Origin: Salsipaludibacter albus
GTDB lineage: Bacteria > Actinomycetota > Nitriliruptoria > Nitriliruptorales > Nitriliruptoraceae
Direction of reading: 5' to 3'
Assembly: GCF_019798055.1 (NCBI RefSeq)
Contig: NZ_JAHOPH010000001.1
Span: 62,001 to 126,000, forward strand
Length of the DNA: 64,000 bases
In this document: in pieces, positions 33,881-43,968 of the stretch
Numbering within the stretch: the first letter of the stretch is position 1
Layout: each line of letters begins with the position of its first letter
Notes under the pieces: generated by a model
Databases searched by the model: none
Told to the model about the DNA's origin: nothing
What the model saw: only the letters and a program-made list of their open reading frames with translations
Position numbers and translations under genes: made by a program

Positions 33881-34735
33881 TCAGCCGGGCAGGCGGACCA
33901 GGTCGTCGTCGACCACGGCCAGGCCGTCCGCCACGACACCGGCCAGCATGGCCGCCACGCGGTCGGGATCGTCCCAGTCGACCACGTCCGCGACCGCCTC
34001 GCGTGCCACGGGGCCGGAGGCGAGCGCAGCGACCAGCCGGCCACGCCCCTGGCGGTCCGAGCCCTCGAAGGTCGACTGTGGCGTGGTGGTGAAGGCCGTC
34101 CCGGTCACCGGGTCCGGTCCGCCCCGTTCCCGCCAGGCGCACGTCACCGCGACCCGGCAGGAGCCGCAGTCGGGCGACCGCTTCGTGCAGGTCGTCGCAC
34201 CGTGCTCCATGACCGCCTGGTTGTAGGCCCACGACCGGCCGTCGGGCACCAGGTCGTCGGCCAGCGCCTGGACCTCGCGTGCCCCGAGCGAGCGCCCGGC
34301 CACGGCGCGCGCGAGCACGCGTGCGACGTTGGTGTCCACGACCCCGTGGTGCTGCTCGTGGGCGAAGACCGCCACCGCCCGGGCCGTGTACGGCCCGACG
34401 CCCGGCAGCGCCAGCAGGTCGTCGAGGTCGTCGGGGACCTCGCCGTCGTGGTCGGCCACGATCGCGGTGGCGGCACGGTGCAGGTTGACGGCCCGGCGGT
34501 TGTAGCCCAGGCCCTGCCACAGGGCGATGACCTCACCGACCGAGGCGTCGGCACAGTCGGCCGGCGTCGGGAACCGTGCGAGGAACTGGTGGAAGCGGGG
34601 CACGACCCGGGTGGTCTGGGTCTGCTGGAGCATCGTCTCGCTGACCAGCACGGCCCACCCGTCACGGGTCCGGCGCCACGGGAAGTCCCGCAGGTCCTCC
34701 GACAGGGCGAGGACGGCGTCGACGAACGCCACCAC
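33881..34735 (-). CDS. mutY: A/G-specific adenine glycosylase, short form
   Basis: A 284-residue MutY that removes adenine mispaired with 8-oxoguanine. The catalytic Glu is in SETMLQQTQ, the helix-hairpin-helix is LPGVGPYTARAV, the catalytic Asp follows in VVDTNVARV, and the iron-sulfur loop is C-x6-C-x2-C-x5-C (CTKRSPDCGSCRVAVTC). The C-terminal NUDIX-like 8-oxoG recognition domain is missing; about 80 residues of other sequence follow the cluster. The start is 5 bp from the DtxR-family stop. Confidence 0.92.
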   Translation of the reverse strand: MVAFVDAVLALSEDLRDFPWRRTRDGWAVLVSETMLQQTQTTRVVPRFHQFLARFPTPADCADASVGEVIALWQGLGYNRRAVNLHRAATAIVADHDGEVPDDLDDLLALPGVGPYTARAVAVFAHEQHHGVVDTNVARVLARAVAGRSLGAREVQALADDLVPDGRSWAYNQAVMEHGATTCTKRSPDCGSCRVAVTCAWRERGGPDPVTGTAFTTTPQSTFEGSDRQGRGRLVAALASGPVAREAVADVVDWDDPDRVAAMLAGVVADGLAVVDDDLVRLPG

Positions 34736-34739
34736 CCCG

Positions 34740-35393
34740 CTACCCGATCTCGGTCACGTAGAGGAAGGGGGCGGACTCGTCGAAGATCTCCACCTCGCCC
34801 TCCGGGCCCACCAGCACCACCTCGGCGTCGCGCCGCACGTCGACCTCGGTGCCCGGGGCGATCATCGCGTCGGCCAGCGCCGCCATCAGGCCGTGCTCGG
34901 ACTGGATGCGCTCGGAGATCCGCTCGAGTCGGACTCGCGGCGCGTCCGACTTCGACAACGGGAGGACCGTGTAGTCGTCGGCCGGCCCACCCGGGATGGG
35001 ATTGCCGTACGGCGAGGTCGTCGGGTTGCCGAGGAACTCGACCAACCGGGCCTCGACCCGATCCGAGATCACGTGCTCCCAGCGACACGCCTCCTCGTGG
35101 ACGTGCTCGTGCTCGACGCCCAGGACGTCGACCAGCAGGCGCTCCGCCAGTCGGTGCTTGCGCATGACCCGCATGGCGAGGTCGCGTCCCTCGTCGGTCA
35201 GCCCGACGGTGCGATCGTCCTCCATGGTCAGTTGGCCCTCGTCGATCATCCGGCGCACCCCCTCGGAGACGCTCGGGGCGCTCAGCCCCAGCCGCTCGAC
35301 GAGTCGGGCGCGCAGGGCCGGGATGCCCTCCTCCTCCAGTTCGAGGACGGTCCGCAGGTACATCTCCTGTGAATCGATGAGTCCCTCGGACAT
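34740..35393 (-). CDS. DtxR/IdeR-family metal-dependent repressor
   Basis: A 217-residue regulator. The N-terminal winged helix-turn-helix (LVERLGLSAPSVSEGVRRM near residue 32) is followed by the dimerisation and metal-binding domain (RKHRLAERLL, EEACRWEHVISD) and a C-terminal SH3/FeoA-like domain from about residue 145. IdeR and MntR/SirR-type members both fit. An IdeR-like box lies in the promoter of the next upstream gene (cupredoxin lipoprotein), making iron sensing the better guess. Alternative GTG starts one or two codons upstream exist. Confidence 0.92.
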   Translation of the reverse strand: MSEGLIDSQEMYLRTVLELEEEGIPALRARLVERLGLSAPSVSEGVRRMIDEGQLTMEDDRTVGLTDEGRDLAMRVMRKHRLAERLLVDVLGVEHEHVHEEACRWEHVISDRVEARLVEFLGNPTTSPYGNPIPGGPADDYTVLPLSKSDAPRVRLERISERIQSEHGLMAALADAMIAPGTEVDVRRDAEVVLVGPEGEVEIFDESAPFLYVTEIG

Positions 35394-35476
35394 CACCACT
35401 CCCGGTCGCCGGTGCCTGGGTCGAGCGTAATCGTGCAACGCCCGACCGGCCCCGGTGCTGCCGCGAGGGTCGCTGG

Positions 35477-35500
35477 TGTCCGCCCACCGCATGGCGGGCG
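35477..35500. terminator. weak hairpin between cupredoxin and DtxR-family genes
   Basis: A short GC stem with CGCCC and GGGCG arms lies just after the cupredoxin gene stop. No T-run. It may partly separate transcription of the lipoprotein gene from the regulator gene downstream. Confidence 0.3.
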
Positions 35501-35509
35501 AGCCGCGGC

Positions 35510-36088
35510 TCAGTCCACGGTGAGCGTGCCGAGCATCCCCTTGGCGGCGTGGGTCTCGCCGTCGGCGGCCTCGACGATGCAGAACAGCGTGTAGTCGCCC
35601 TCCTCGAGCTCCCAGGTCGCGTTGCACGTCCGGCCAGGGCCGTAGGCCTCCAGTTCGAAGGCACCAGCCGCGGCCAGGGCGTCCTCGTCGGGCGCGCCGT
35701 CGTCGGTCAGCGGCACGTCGCCGCCACCCGGGAGCACGGCGAACTCGTGGGCCTCGCCCCCGTCGTTGCTCGTGGCGAAGGTCACGATCCCGGCCTCGAC
35801 CTCGAGGTCGGACGGGTCGAAGGCGTAGTCGGCCAGGGAGACCTCGACGGTCTCGTCGGCCTCGCCCTCGAGGTCCTCGCCCACCGGTGCGCACTCCTGC
35901 TCGGCGGCGGCCACCGCCGAGCCGGATCCGCTGCCCGAACCCGAGCCGGACCCACTGCCCGACCCCGACCCGGAGACCGAACCTTCGGATCCGAGCGAGG
36001 TGACCTCGGCCTCACCTCCACAGCCGGCGAGGACCAGGGTGGTCGCGAGGACTCCGACGAGCAGGGTCAGGTGGCGCGTGGACGACAT
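35510..36088 (-). CDS. cupredoxin-like lipoprotein with Ser-Gly repeat
   Basis: A 192-residue lipoprotein. The signal peptide ends at the lipobox LAGC (Cys23). Residues about 39-57 are a Ser-Gly dipeptide repeat forming a flexible tether. The C-terminal 120 residues form a cupredoxin-like beta sandwich with likely type 1 copper ligands: His in EAHEFAVL, Cys in YTLFCIV, His in ETHAAK and Met in KGM. Such domains carry electrons or help iron/copper uptake. The promoter contains an iron box, so expression is probably induced under iron limitation. Start ATG at 36088. Confidence 0.88.
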   Translation of the reverse strand: MSSTRHLTLLVGVLATTLVLAGCGGEAEVTSLGSEGSVSGSGSGSGSGSGSGSGSGSAVAAAEQECAPVGEDLEGEADETVEVSLADYAFDPSDLEVEAGIVTFATSNDGGEAHEFAVLPGGGDVPLTDDGAPDEDALAAAGAFELEAYGPGRTCNATWELEEGDYTLFCIVEAADGETHAAKGMLGTLTVD

Positions 36089-36118
36089 CGTGGAGACTCC
36101 GGGGCTGGCGTGGGTAAG

Positions 36119-36137
36119 TTAGGTTGGCCTAACCTTA
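36119..36137. promoter_or_regulatory. IdeR/DtxR iron box
   Basis: The 19-bp site TTAGGTTGGCCTAACCTTA matches the actinobacterial IdeR/DtxR consensus at about 17 positions. It lies 31-49 bp before the cupredoxin lipoprotein start and covers the predicted -10 element. Confidence 0.88.
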
Positions 36138-36161
36138 GTCTCGGCTCCCCGGTCGTGCCAA
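36132..36161 (-). promoter_or_regulatory. promoter of cupredoxin gene, overlapped by iron box
   Basis: On the minus strand TTGGCA (36161-36156) and TAAGGT (36137-36132) are 18 bases apart. The -10 element lies inside the iron box, so metal-loaded repressor would block RNA polymerase. Confidence 0.5.
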
Positions 36162-36171
36162 CTCGCCCCGC

Positions 36172-36726
36172 TCAGTCCGATGGGCTGTCCCAGTCGTGGA
36201 CGTCGCGGCCCGCCTCGCGCGAGATGATGTCGATCGCGGCGGCGGCACCCCACCCCGCGGAGATGATCGCCTGGCTGCGCTCGGGGCGGACCAGGTGGCC
36301 GGCGGCGTAGAGCCCGTCGACCGTGGTCTGCGCGTCGCCGTCCACCACGACCGCCCCGTCGGCGACCTCGGCACCGGCACGGGCGGCCAGCGACTGGCTC
36401 TCCTTGCCACCGGCGATGACGACGTAGTCCACCTGGACCGGCGCGGCGTCCTCGTCGGGGGTGACGGCGAAGCCCTCGTCGTCCTCGTCCACGGCGACCA
36501 CCGTCGACGACACCAGCGTGGCGCCGGCGTCCGTGGCCTGCTGGCGGGCCGTGTCCATGAACGCCGTGCCGTCGGCGTCCGGTCGGCCGAGGTAGTTGTG
36601 CAGCTCGGCGAACTCCACCAGGGAGTCGTCGTCGCCGTACACGGTCGTGTCGTGGCCGTTCTTGGCCAGGAACAGGGCGGCGCTCAGTCCGGCGGGGCCA
36701 TCCCCCACCACGGCGATGCGTGCCAT
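36172..36726 (-). CDS. short FAD-dependent oxidoreductase-like protein
   Basis: A 184-residue protein related to the FAD half of thioredoxin-reductase-like enzymes. The dinucleotide motif GDGPAGLSAALFLA is at residues 8-21 and the C-terminal FAD motif is TVDGLYAAGHLVRPE. The NADPH-binding insert and the redox-active CxxC of thioredoxin reductases are absent. Because the frame is intact and both ends are motif-bearing, it is a compact protein rather than a broken one. It lies between clpC and the iron-box-controlled lipoprotein gene. Confidence 0.8.
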   Translation of the reverse strand: MARIAVVGDGPAGLSAALFLAKNGHDTTVYGDDDSLVEFAELHNYLGRPDADGTAFMDTARQQATDAGATLVSSTVVAVDEDDEGFAVTPDEDAAPVQVDYVVIAGGKESQSLAARAGAEVADGAVVVDGDAQTTVDGLYAAGHLVRPERSQAIISAGWGAAAAIDIISREAGRDVHDWDSPSD

Positions 36727-36805
36727 CGGTCACTCCTTCGCGTCGTTTCCCCAAGGTGTATCGCCACTTCGACAACGGCGACCCCATCGACCGACCAGGC
36801 ACGCG

Positions 36806-36834
36806 ACGACCCCGGCCATGGGGGCCGGGGTCGT
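36806..36834. terminator. hairpin terminator after clpC
   Basis: A perfect 12-bp stem (36806-36817 with 36823-36834) and 5-base loop lies 21 bp beyond the clpC stop. It separates clpC from the FAD-protein gene. Confidence 0.65.
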
Positions 36835-36854
36835 GGTGTGGTGGTCAGGAACTG

Positions 36855-39392
<2,538 letters not shown>

Positions 39393-39810
39393 GCTCCTGC
39401 CTCGCAGACCCGGTCGATCGGTGGACCCACGTGCATCGTAAACGGCGGTGGCGGCACCTGTCCCATCCGGTCACCGAACGGGGGATGCCGATGGCGGCAC
39501 GTCGCGGGGGCGACGCCGAGTGGGAGGGCGGCGCTGCCCCTGTCAGTCATTCGGTTCAACGGACCGTACGGACTGCCCATTCCGCACCGCCAGCCGCCTG
39601 CGCCGCAGGCGCGCAGGTGACCTGGTGGCCCGCCGCGCAGGGCCACGGATCCGCCGGCGTCCACCATCCGAACGTCCGGGCCGCCACCACCCGCCCTGTC
39701 GCGGCCGGCCGTACGGTACGAGCATGCCGGTCCGGCCGCCGTGGGGGACGTCGCGATCGGGTCGACCGTCGTGCAGGCGGCATGCAGGGGTGACTTCCGA
39801 GGAGGCCGAG
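39393..39810. other. 418-bp divergent region between clpC and SDR gene
   Basis: It contains the putative clpC promoter near its left end. The rest shows no gene, RNA or strong hairpin; apparent frames are shadows. Confidence 0.5.
39435..39463 (-). promoter_or_regulatory. putative clpC promoter
   Basis: On the minus strand GGACAG (39463-39458) and TACGAT (39440-39435) are 17 bases apart. Transcription would start about 35 bases before the clpC ATG. The -35 element is weak. Confidence 0.4.
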
Positions 39811-40776
39811 ATGGGCTGGACGACCGGCGACATGCCGGCGCAGCGTGGGCGGACGGCCGTCGTCACCGGTGCCACGTCGGGACTCGGCCGCTCCACCGTG
39901 GTCGCACTCGCCCGGGCCGGGGCCACCGTCGTGCTGGCCACCCGCGACCCCGACAAGACCGCGTCGGTCATGGCCGAGGTGCGCGCCGGGATCCGCCGTG
40001 CCGACCTCCACCACGTCCACCTCGACCTCGCCGACCTGTCGTCCGTCCGGACCGCCGCGGACGACCTCCACGACCGGTTCGAACGTCTCGACCTGCTCGT
40101 CAACAACGCCGGCGTCATGAACACGCCCCTGCAGCGGACCGCCGACGGCTTCGAGTTGCAGTTCGGCGTCAACCACCTCGGCCACTTCGCCCTGACCGGC
40201 CTGGTCGTCGACCTGCTGGCCGATGCGGCAGACCCGCGGGTCGTGACCGTGTCGTCGGGCGCCGCCCGGATCGGTCGGATCCGATGGGACGATCCCAACT
40301 GGGAGTCCGGGCGCTACTGGTCCTGGCCGGCCTACGCACAGTCCAAGCTGGCCAACCAGCTGTTCGCCCTCGAGCTGCACCGTCGGCTGCGGGCCGCCCG
40401 CTCCCCGATCGCGTCGCTGGCCGCCCACCCGGGGTTCGCGGCGACCGACCTGCAGGAGCGCGGTCCGAGGATGCGTGGGGGCGTTCGTGCCCGGTTGACC
40501 ACTCCGCTCATGCGGGCCGGTAACGCGCTGTTCGCACAGAACGCCGACATGGGGGCGCTGCCCCAGTTGTTCGCCGGGACGGCCCCGACGGCCGCGTCCG
40601 GCCACTACTACGGCCCCGACGGCGCCTTCGAGCAGCGCGGCACCCCGACCGAGGTCGACGTCGTCCCGGCCGCACGCGACCGCGCGGACGGACGGCGGTT
40701 GTGGGAGCTGTCCGAGCACCTCACCGGCGTGGCGTGGGACCTCCCCGACGCCGCCTCCTCGGTTGGGGCTGCCTGA
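39811..40776 (+). CDS. SDR-family oxidoreductase (retinol dehydrogenase-like)
   Basis: A 321-residue short-chain dehydrogenase. Cofactor motif TGATSGLG is near residue 20, NNAGVMNTP near 100, catalytic Ser in VSSGAAR and Tyr-x3-Lys in YAQSK. The longer form with a C-terminal HYYGPDG segment is typical of the retinol dehydrogenase/protochlorophyllide reductase-like group in actinobacteria. GGAGG precedes the ATG at 39811 by about 5 bases. Substrate unknown. Confidence 0.88.
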   Translation: MGWTTGDMPAQRGRTAVVTGATSGLGRSTVVALARAGATVVLATRDPDKTASVMAEVRAGIRRADLHHVHLDLADLSSVRTAADDLHDRFERLDLLVNNAGVMNTPLQRTADGFELQFGVNHLGHFALTGLVVDLLADAADPRVVTVSSGAARIGRIRWDDPNWESGRYWSWPAYAQSKLANQLFALELHRRLRAARSPIASLAAHPGFAATDLQERGPRMRGGVRARLTTPLMRAGNALFAQNADMGALPQLFAGTAPTAASGHYYGPDGAFEQRGTPTEVDVVPAARDRADGRRLWELSEHLTGVAWDLPDAASSVGAA

Positions 40777-40821
40777 CCGTCAGAACCGCACACCTGCGGT
40801 GGACACGACGTCCGGCCAGGT

Positions 40822-40851
40822 TGGAGTTCCTCGCTCCGCTCGGAACGTCCA
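40822..40851. repeat. intergenic hairpin with CGCTCCGCTC loop
   Basis: TGGA...TCCA and GTTCC (40826-40830)/GGAAC (40842-40846) form nested stems around TCGCTCCGCTC. It lies in the gap between the convergent SDR and ABC ATPase genes and resembles, in reverse, hairpins near 62.5 kb. Confidence 0.5.
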
Positions 40852-40870
40852 GCGTGATCCCAGAGCGGGG

Positions 40871-41962
40871 TCAGGTGGTGACGGGGGCGTGCTCCTGGTC
40901 GCGGACGGCCAGGCCGGAGTCGTGGTCGAACAGGTGGACGCGGTCCACGTCGACGGCCAGTCGCACGGCCGAGTCCAGCGCCGGGTCGGCGTCCGGGGCC
41001 GCCTTCACGCGCACCAGGTCGTCGCCCACCTGGACGTCGACCAGGCAGCGGTCACCCAGCGGCTCGACCGCGTAGACCGTGCCGGCCAGGGTGGCGTCAC
41101 CGTGCTCGGCGGTCAGCGACATGTCCTCCGGCCGCACGCCCAGCTGGAAGCGCCCGGAGCCGGCGGGCGCGGTCGGCGGTGCCGGCACCTGCCATCCGGT
41201 CTCGCCGCGCAGCACCCCGTCCTCCAGCGTGCAGTCGACCAGGTTCATCCTCTGGGCACCGATGAAGGTCGCCACGAAGCGGTTCGCCGGTCGGTCGTAG
41301 ATGTCGGCCGGGGTCCCGACCTGCTGCAGGCGACCGTGGTCGATGACCGCGACCTGGTCGGCCATGCTCATGGCCTCGGCCTGGTCGTTGGTCACGTAGA
41401 GGAAGGTCGCGCCCAGCGTGCGGTGCAGGCGCGTCAGCTCGGCGCGCATCTCGACCCGCAGCTTCACGTCGAGGTTGGTCAGCGGCTCGTCCATCAGGAA
41501 CGCCCTGGGCTCGCGCACCAGGGCCCGGCCGAGGGCGACCCGCTGCTGCTCGCCGCCGGACAGCTGCTGGGGCTGGCGGTCCAGCAGGTGGTCGATGTGG
41601 AGCAGCGAGGCGACTTCCCGGATCCGGCTGTCCGCGGTGTCGGCGTCGATCCGCCGGGCACGCAGCGGCGAGGCGATGTTCTCGCGCGCGGTCTGCTTGG
41701 GGTACAGGGCGTAGCTCTGGAACACCATCGCGAGGTCGCGCGCGGACGGCGCGGCGCCCTGGGCCGGCTGACCGTCGAACGAGACCGACCCCTCGTCGGG
41801 CGTCTCGAGCCCGGCGATCAGCCGCAGGGTCGTGGTCTTGCCGGCACCCGACGGCCCGAGCAGGACGAAGAACGCGCCGTCCTCCACGTGCAGTGACAGG
41901 TCGTCGACGGCCTGGGTGTCACCGAAGGCCTTGGACACGGCGTCGAGGTCGATGGCACTCAT
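40871..41962 (-). CDS. carbohydrate ABC importer ATPase, H-loop His replaced by Asn
   Basis: A 363-residue ATPase of the MalK/UgpC group with a C-terminal TOBE-type regulatory domain. Walker A is GPSGAGKT at 36-43, signature LSGGEQQRVALGRAL, Walker B FLMDEP. The switch region reads VTNDQAEAM: residue 192 is Asn where His is normal, so this nucleotide site is likely weak or inactive. It overlaps the second ATPase gene by four bases. A heterodimer with one active and one degenerate site is expected, as in polyol-type importers that encode two ATPases. Confidence 0.93.
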   Translation of the reverse strand: MSAIDLDAVSKAFGDTQAVDDLSLHVEDGAFFVLLGPSGAGKTTTLRLIAGLETPDEGSVSFDGQPAQGAAPSARDLAMVFQSYALYPKQTARENIASPLRARRIDADTADSRIREVASLLHIDHLLDRQPQQLSGGEQQRVALGRALVREPRAFLMDEPLTNLDVKLRVEMRAELTRLHRTLGATFLYVTNDQAEAMSMADQVAVIDHGRLQQVGTPADIYDRPANRFVATFIGAQRMNLVDCTLEDGVLRGETGWQVPAPPTAPAGSGRFQLGVRPEDMSLTAEHGDATLAGTVYAVEPLGDRCLVDVQVGDDLVRVKAAPDADPALDSAVRLAVDVDRVHLFDHDSGLAVRDQEHAPVTT

Positions 41963-43122
41963 GGCGTCCCCGCGTCGGCGCCGGAGTGCGCCGGGTCGGT
42001 GCTGACGGACCGGTCGGTGGCGTCTGGCGTCGACGCCTCGGCCGGATCCTCGGGCGGCTCGGTTCCCAGGGCCCGCCCACTCTCGCTGTCGTACACCCGC
42101 GGCTCGAAGCGGGCATGGTGGTGCACGGTGACCGCGTCGCCGTCACGCCACGGTGCGGTGGGGGGTTCGCGCACCGACAGCAGCTCGCCCTCGACGTCCA
42201 CGACGTAGATCGTCTCGTCGCCCAGCGACTCGGTCGCGACCACCTGGCCCGGCGCGCCGTCGTCGTCCGGGCCGACCAGTCCGAGCCACTCGGCCCGCAC
42301 CCCGGCGACCAGCCCTGTGCCGGTCGCGGCGGCGGGACGGGGCAGGCGCAGTCCGGCCGGACCCACCAGGGCCTGGCCGTCGACCCGGACGTCGAACAGG
42401 TTCATCGGGGGCGTCCCGATGAAGCCGGCCGCGAACAGCGTGGCCGGGTTGCGATAGACGTCCAGTGGTGCACCGACCTGCTCGAGCCGGCCGTTGTTGA
42501 CGATCCCGATCCGGTCACCCAGGCTCATCGCCTCGACCTGGTCGTGGGTGACGTAGACCATCGTGGTGCCCAGCTCGGCCTGCAGGTGCTTGATCTCGGT
42601 GCGCATGTCGATGCGCAGCTCGGCGTCGAGGTTGGTCAGTGGCTCGTCCATCAGGAAGGCCTGCGGGGCCCGCACCAGCGCCCGCGCCAGGGCGATGCGC
42701 TGCTGCTCACCTCCGGACAGACGCGAGGGCTTGCGGTCGAGCAGGTCGGTGATCTTGAGCATCTCGGCCGACGCGGCCACGCGGCGCTCCACCTCGCTGG
42801 CGGCGACGCTCTGGGCCCGGAGCGGGAAGGCGATGTTGTCGCGCGCCGAGAGGTGGGGGTACAGCGCGTAGAACTGGAACACCATCGCGATGTCCCTCTC
42901 GCCGGCGCGACGGCCGTTGACCAGCTGGTCGCCGATGCGGATGTCGCCGCTGGTCTGGTGCTCCAGCCCGGCGATGCAGCGCAGCGTCGTGGTCTTGCCG
43001 CACCCGGAGGGGCCGAGCAGCACGAACAACTCACCGTCGGCGATCTCGAGGTCGAGATGCTCGACGGCGACCGTGCCGTCCGGGAACTGCTTGCGCAGCC
43101 CCTCGATGTGGATGCCTGCCAT
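41959..43122 (-). CDS. carbohydrate ABC importer ATPase, canonical
   Basis: A 387-residue MalK/UgpC-type ATPase with all motifs intact: Walker A GPSGCGKT at 37-44, LSGGEQQRIALARAL, FLMDEP, and H-loop His193 in VTHDQVEAM. The C-terminal OB/TOBE domain is followed by an acidic Ser/Asp-rich tail of about 40 residues. It is the second ATPase of the same importer and lies between the permease genes and the degenerate ATPase gene. Confidence 0.93.
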   Translation of the reverse strand: MAGIHIEGLRKQFPDGTVAVEHLDLEIADGELFVLLGPSGCGKTTTLRCIAGLEHQTSGDIRIGDQLVNGRRAGERDIAMVFQFYALYPHLSARDNIAFPLRAQSVAASEVERRVAASAEMLKITDLLDRKPSRLSGGEQQRIALARALVRAPQAFLMDEPLTNLDAELRIDMRTEIKHLQAELGTTMVYVTHDQVEAMSLGDRIGIVNNGRLEQVGAPLDVYRNPATLFAAGFIGTPPMNLFDVRVDGQALVGPAGLRLPRPAAATGTGLVAGVRAEWLGLVGPDDDGAPGQVVATESLGDETIYVVDVEGELLSVREPPTAPWRDGDAVTVHHHARFEPRVYDSESGRALGTEPPEDPAEASTPDATDRSVSTDPAHSGADAGTP

Positions 43123-43134
43123 GCGGGATCTCCT

Positions 43135-43968
43135 CTAGCGGCGCACGGCGCCGAAGGTCATGCCGGCGACGAGGTGCTTGCGGACCAGGAACCCGAAGGC
43201 CAGCACCGGCAGGGCGAAGACCATGGCGGCGGCCGCCACCAGGCCCCACGGTGTCGACTGGCCGCCGAGCAACCCGGCGATCGCCGGGGGCACGGTACGT
43301 GCCGTCGAGCCGGTCAGGAACACCGCGAACGTGAACTCGTTCCAGGTGAAGATCATGCTGAACACCGCCGTGGCCAGGATGCCCGGCACGAGCAGCGGCA
43401 GCGACCCCTGGCGGAAGGCCTGCAGGCGCGAGTAGCCGTCCATCATGAGGGCGTCCTCGTACTCGCCCGGGATCTCGTCGACGAAGCCCTTCATCATCCA
43501 GATGGTGAACGGCAGGTTGAAGGCCGTGTAGAGCAGGACCAGCCCGGTCCGGGTGTCGTACAGCCCGGCCCACCGGTACATCACGAACAGCGGGATGACG
43601 ACCACGACGGGCGGCATGAAGCGGGTCGACAGGATGAAGAACAGCTGGTCCTTGGCGCCCTTGAGGTCGAAGCGCGAGAACCCCCATGCCGCGGGGACGC
43701 CGATCAGGGTCGCCAGCAGGGTCGCCAGGGCGGTGATGATCACCGAGTTGGAGAAGTTGGTGACCAGGTCGGAGGCACCACCGGCGGCCGACGTCGAGAC
43801 GAACACGTCCCGGTAGTTGTCCAGGGTCGGCGTGAAGTCGAAGACGGTGGCGGCGTAGACGTCCTGGATGTCCTTGAGCGACGTGATGAGCATCCACACC
43901 GCCGGGAACAGCATGAGGACGACGGCCAGCAGGAGCAGGCCACCTCGGAGCGCGCGGGCCGGCCTCAC
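43135..43968 (-). CDS. carbohydrate ABC importer permease, MalG-like
   Basis: A 277-residue inner-membrane permease with six predicted helices. The EAA motif region that docks the ATPase is EYEDALMMDGYSRLQAFRQGSLPLL. GTG at 43968 overlaps the stop of the MalF-like permease gene by four bases (GTGA). Together the two permeases form the translocation channel. Confidence 0.93.
   Translation of the reverse strand: MRPARALRGGLLLLAVVLMLFPAVWMLITSLKDIQDVYAATVFDFTPTLDNYRDVFVSTSAAGGASDLVTNFSNSVIITALATLLATLIGVPAAWGFSRFDLKGAKDQLFFILSTRFMPPVVVVIPLFVMYRWAGLYDTRTGLVLLYTAFNLPFTIWMMKGFVDEIPGEYEDALMMDGYSRLQAFRQGSLPLLVPGILATAVFSMIFTWNEFTFAVFLTGSTARTVPPAIAGLLGGQSTPWGLVAAAAMVFALPVLAFGFLVRKHLVAGMTFGAVRR

Noticed and set aside
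36172-36726. Pseudogene fragment of thioredoxin reductase
   Set aside because: Both FAD motifs are intact at the two ends and the frame is clean, so it looks like a compact functional protein.
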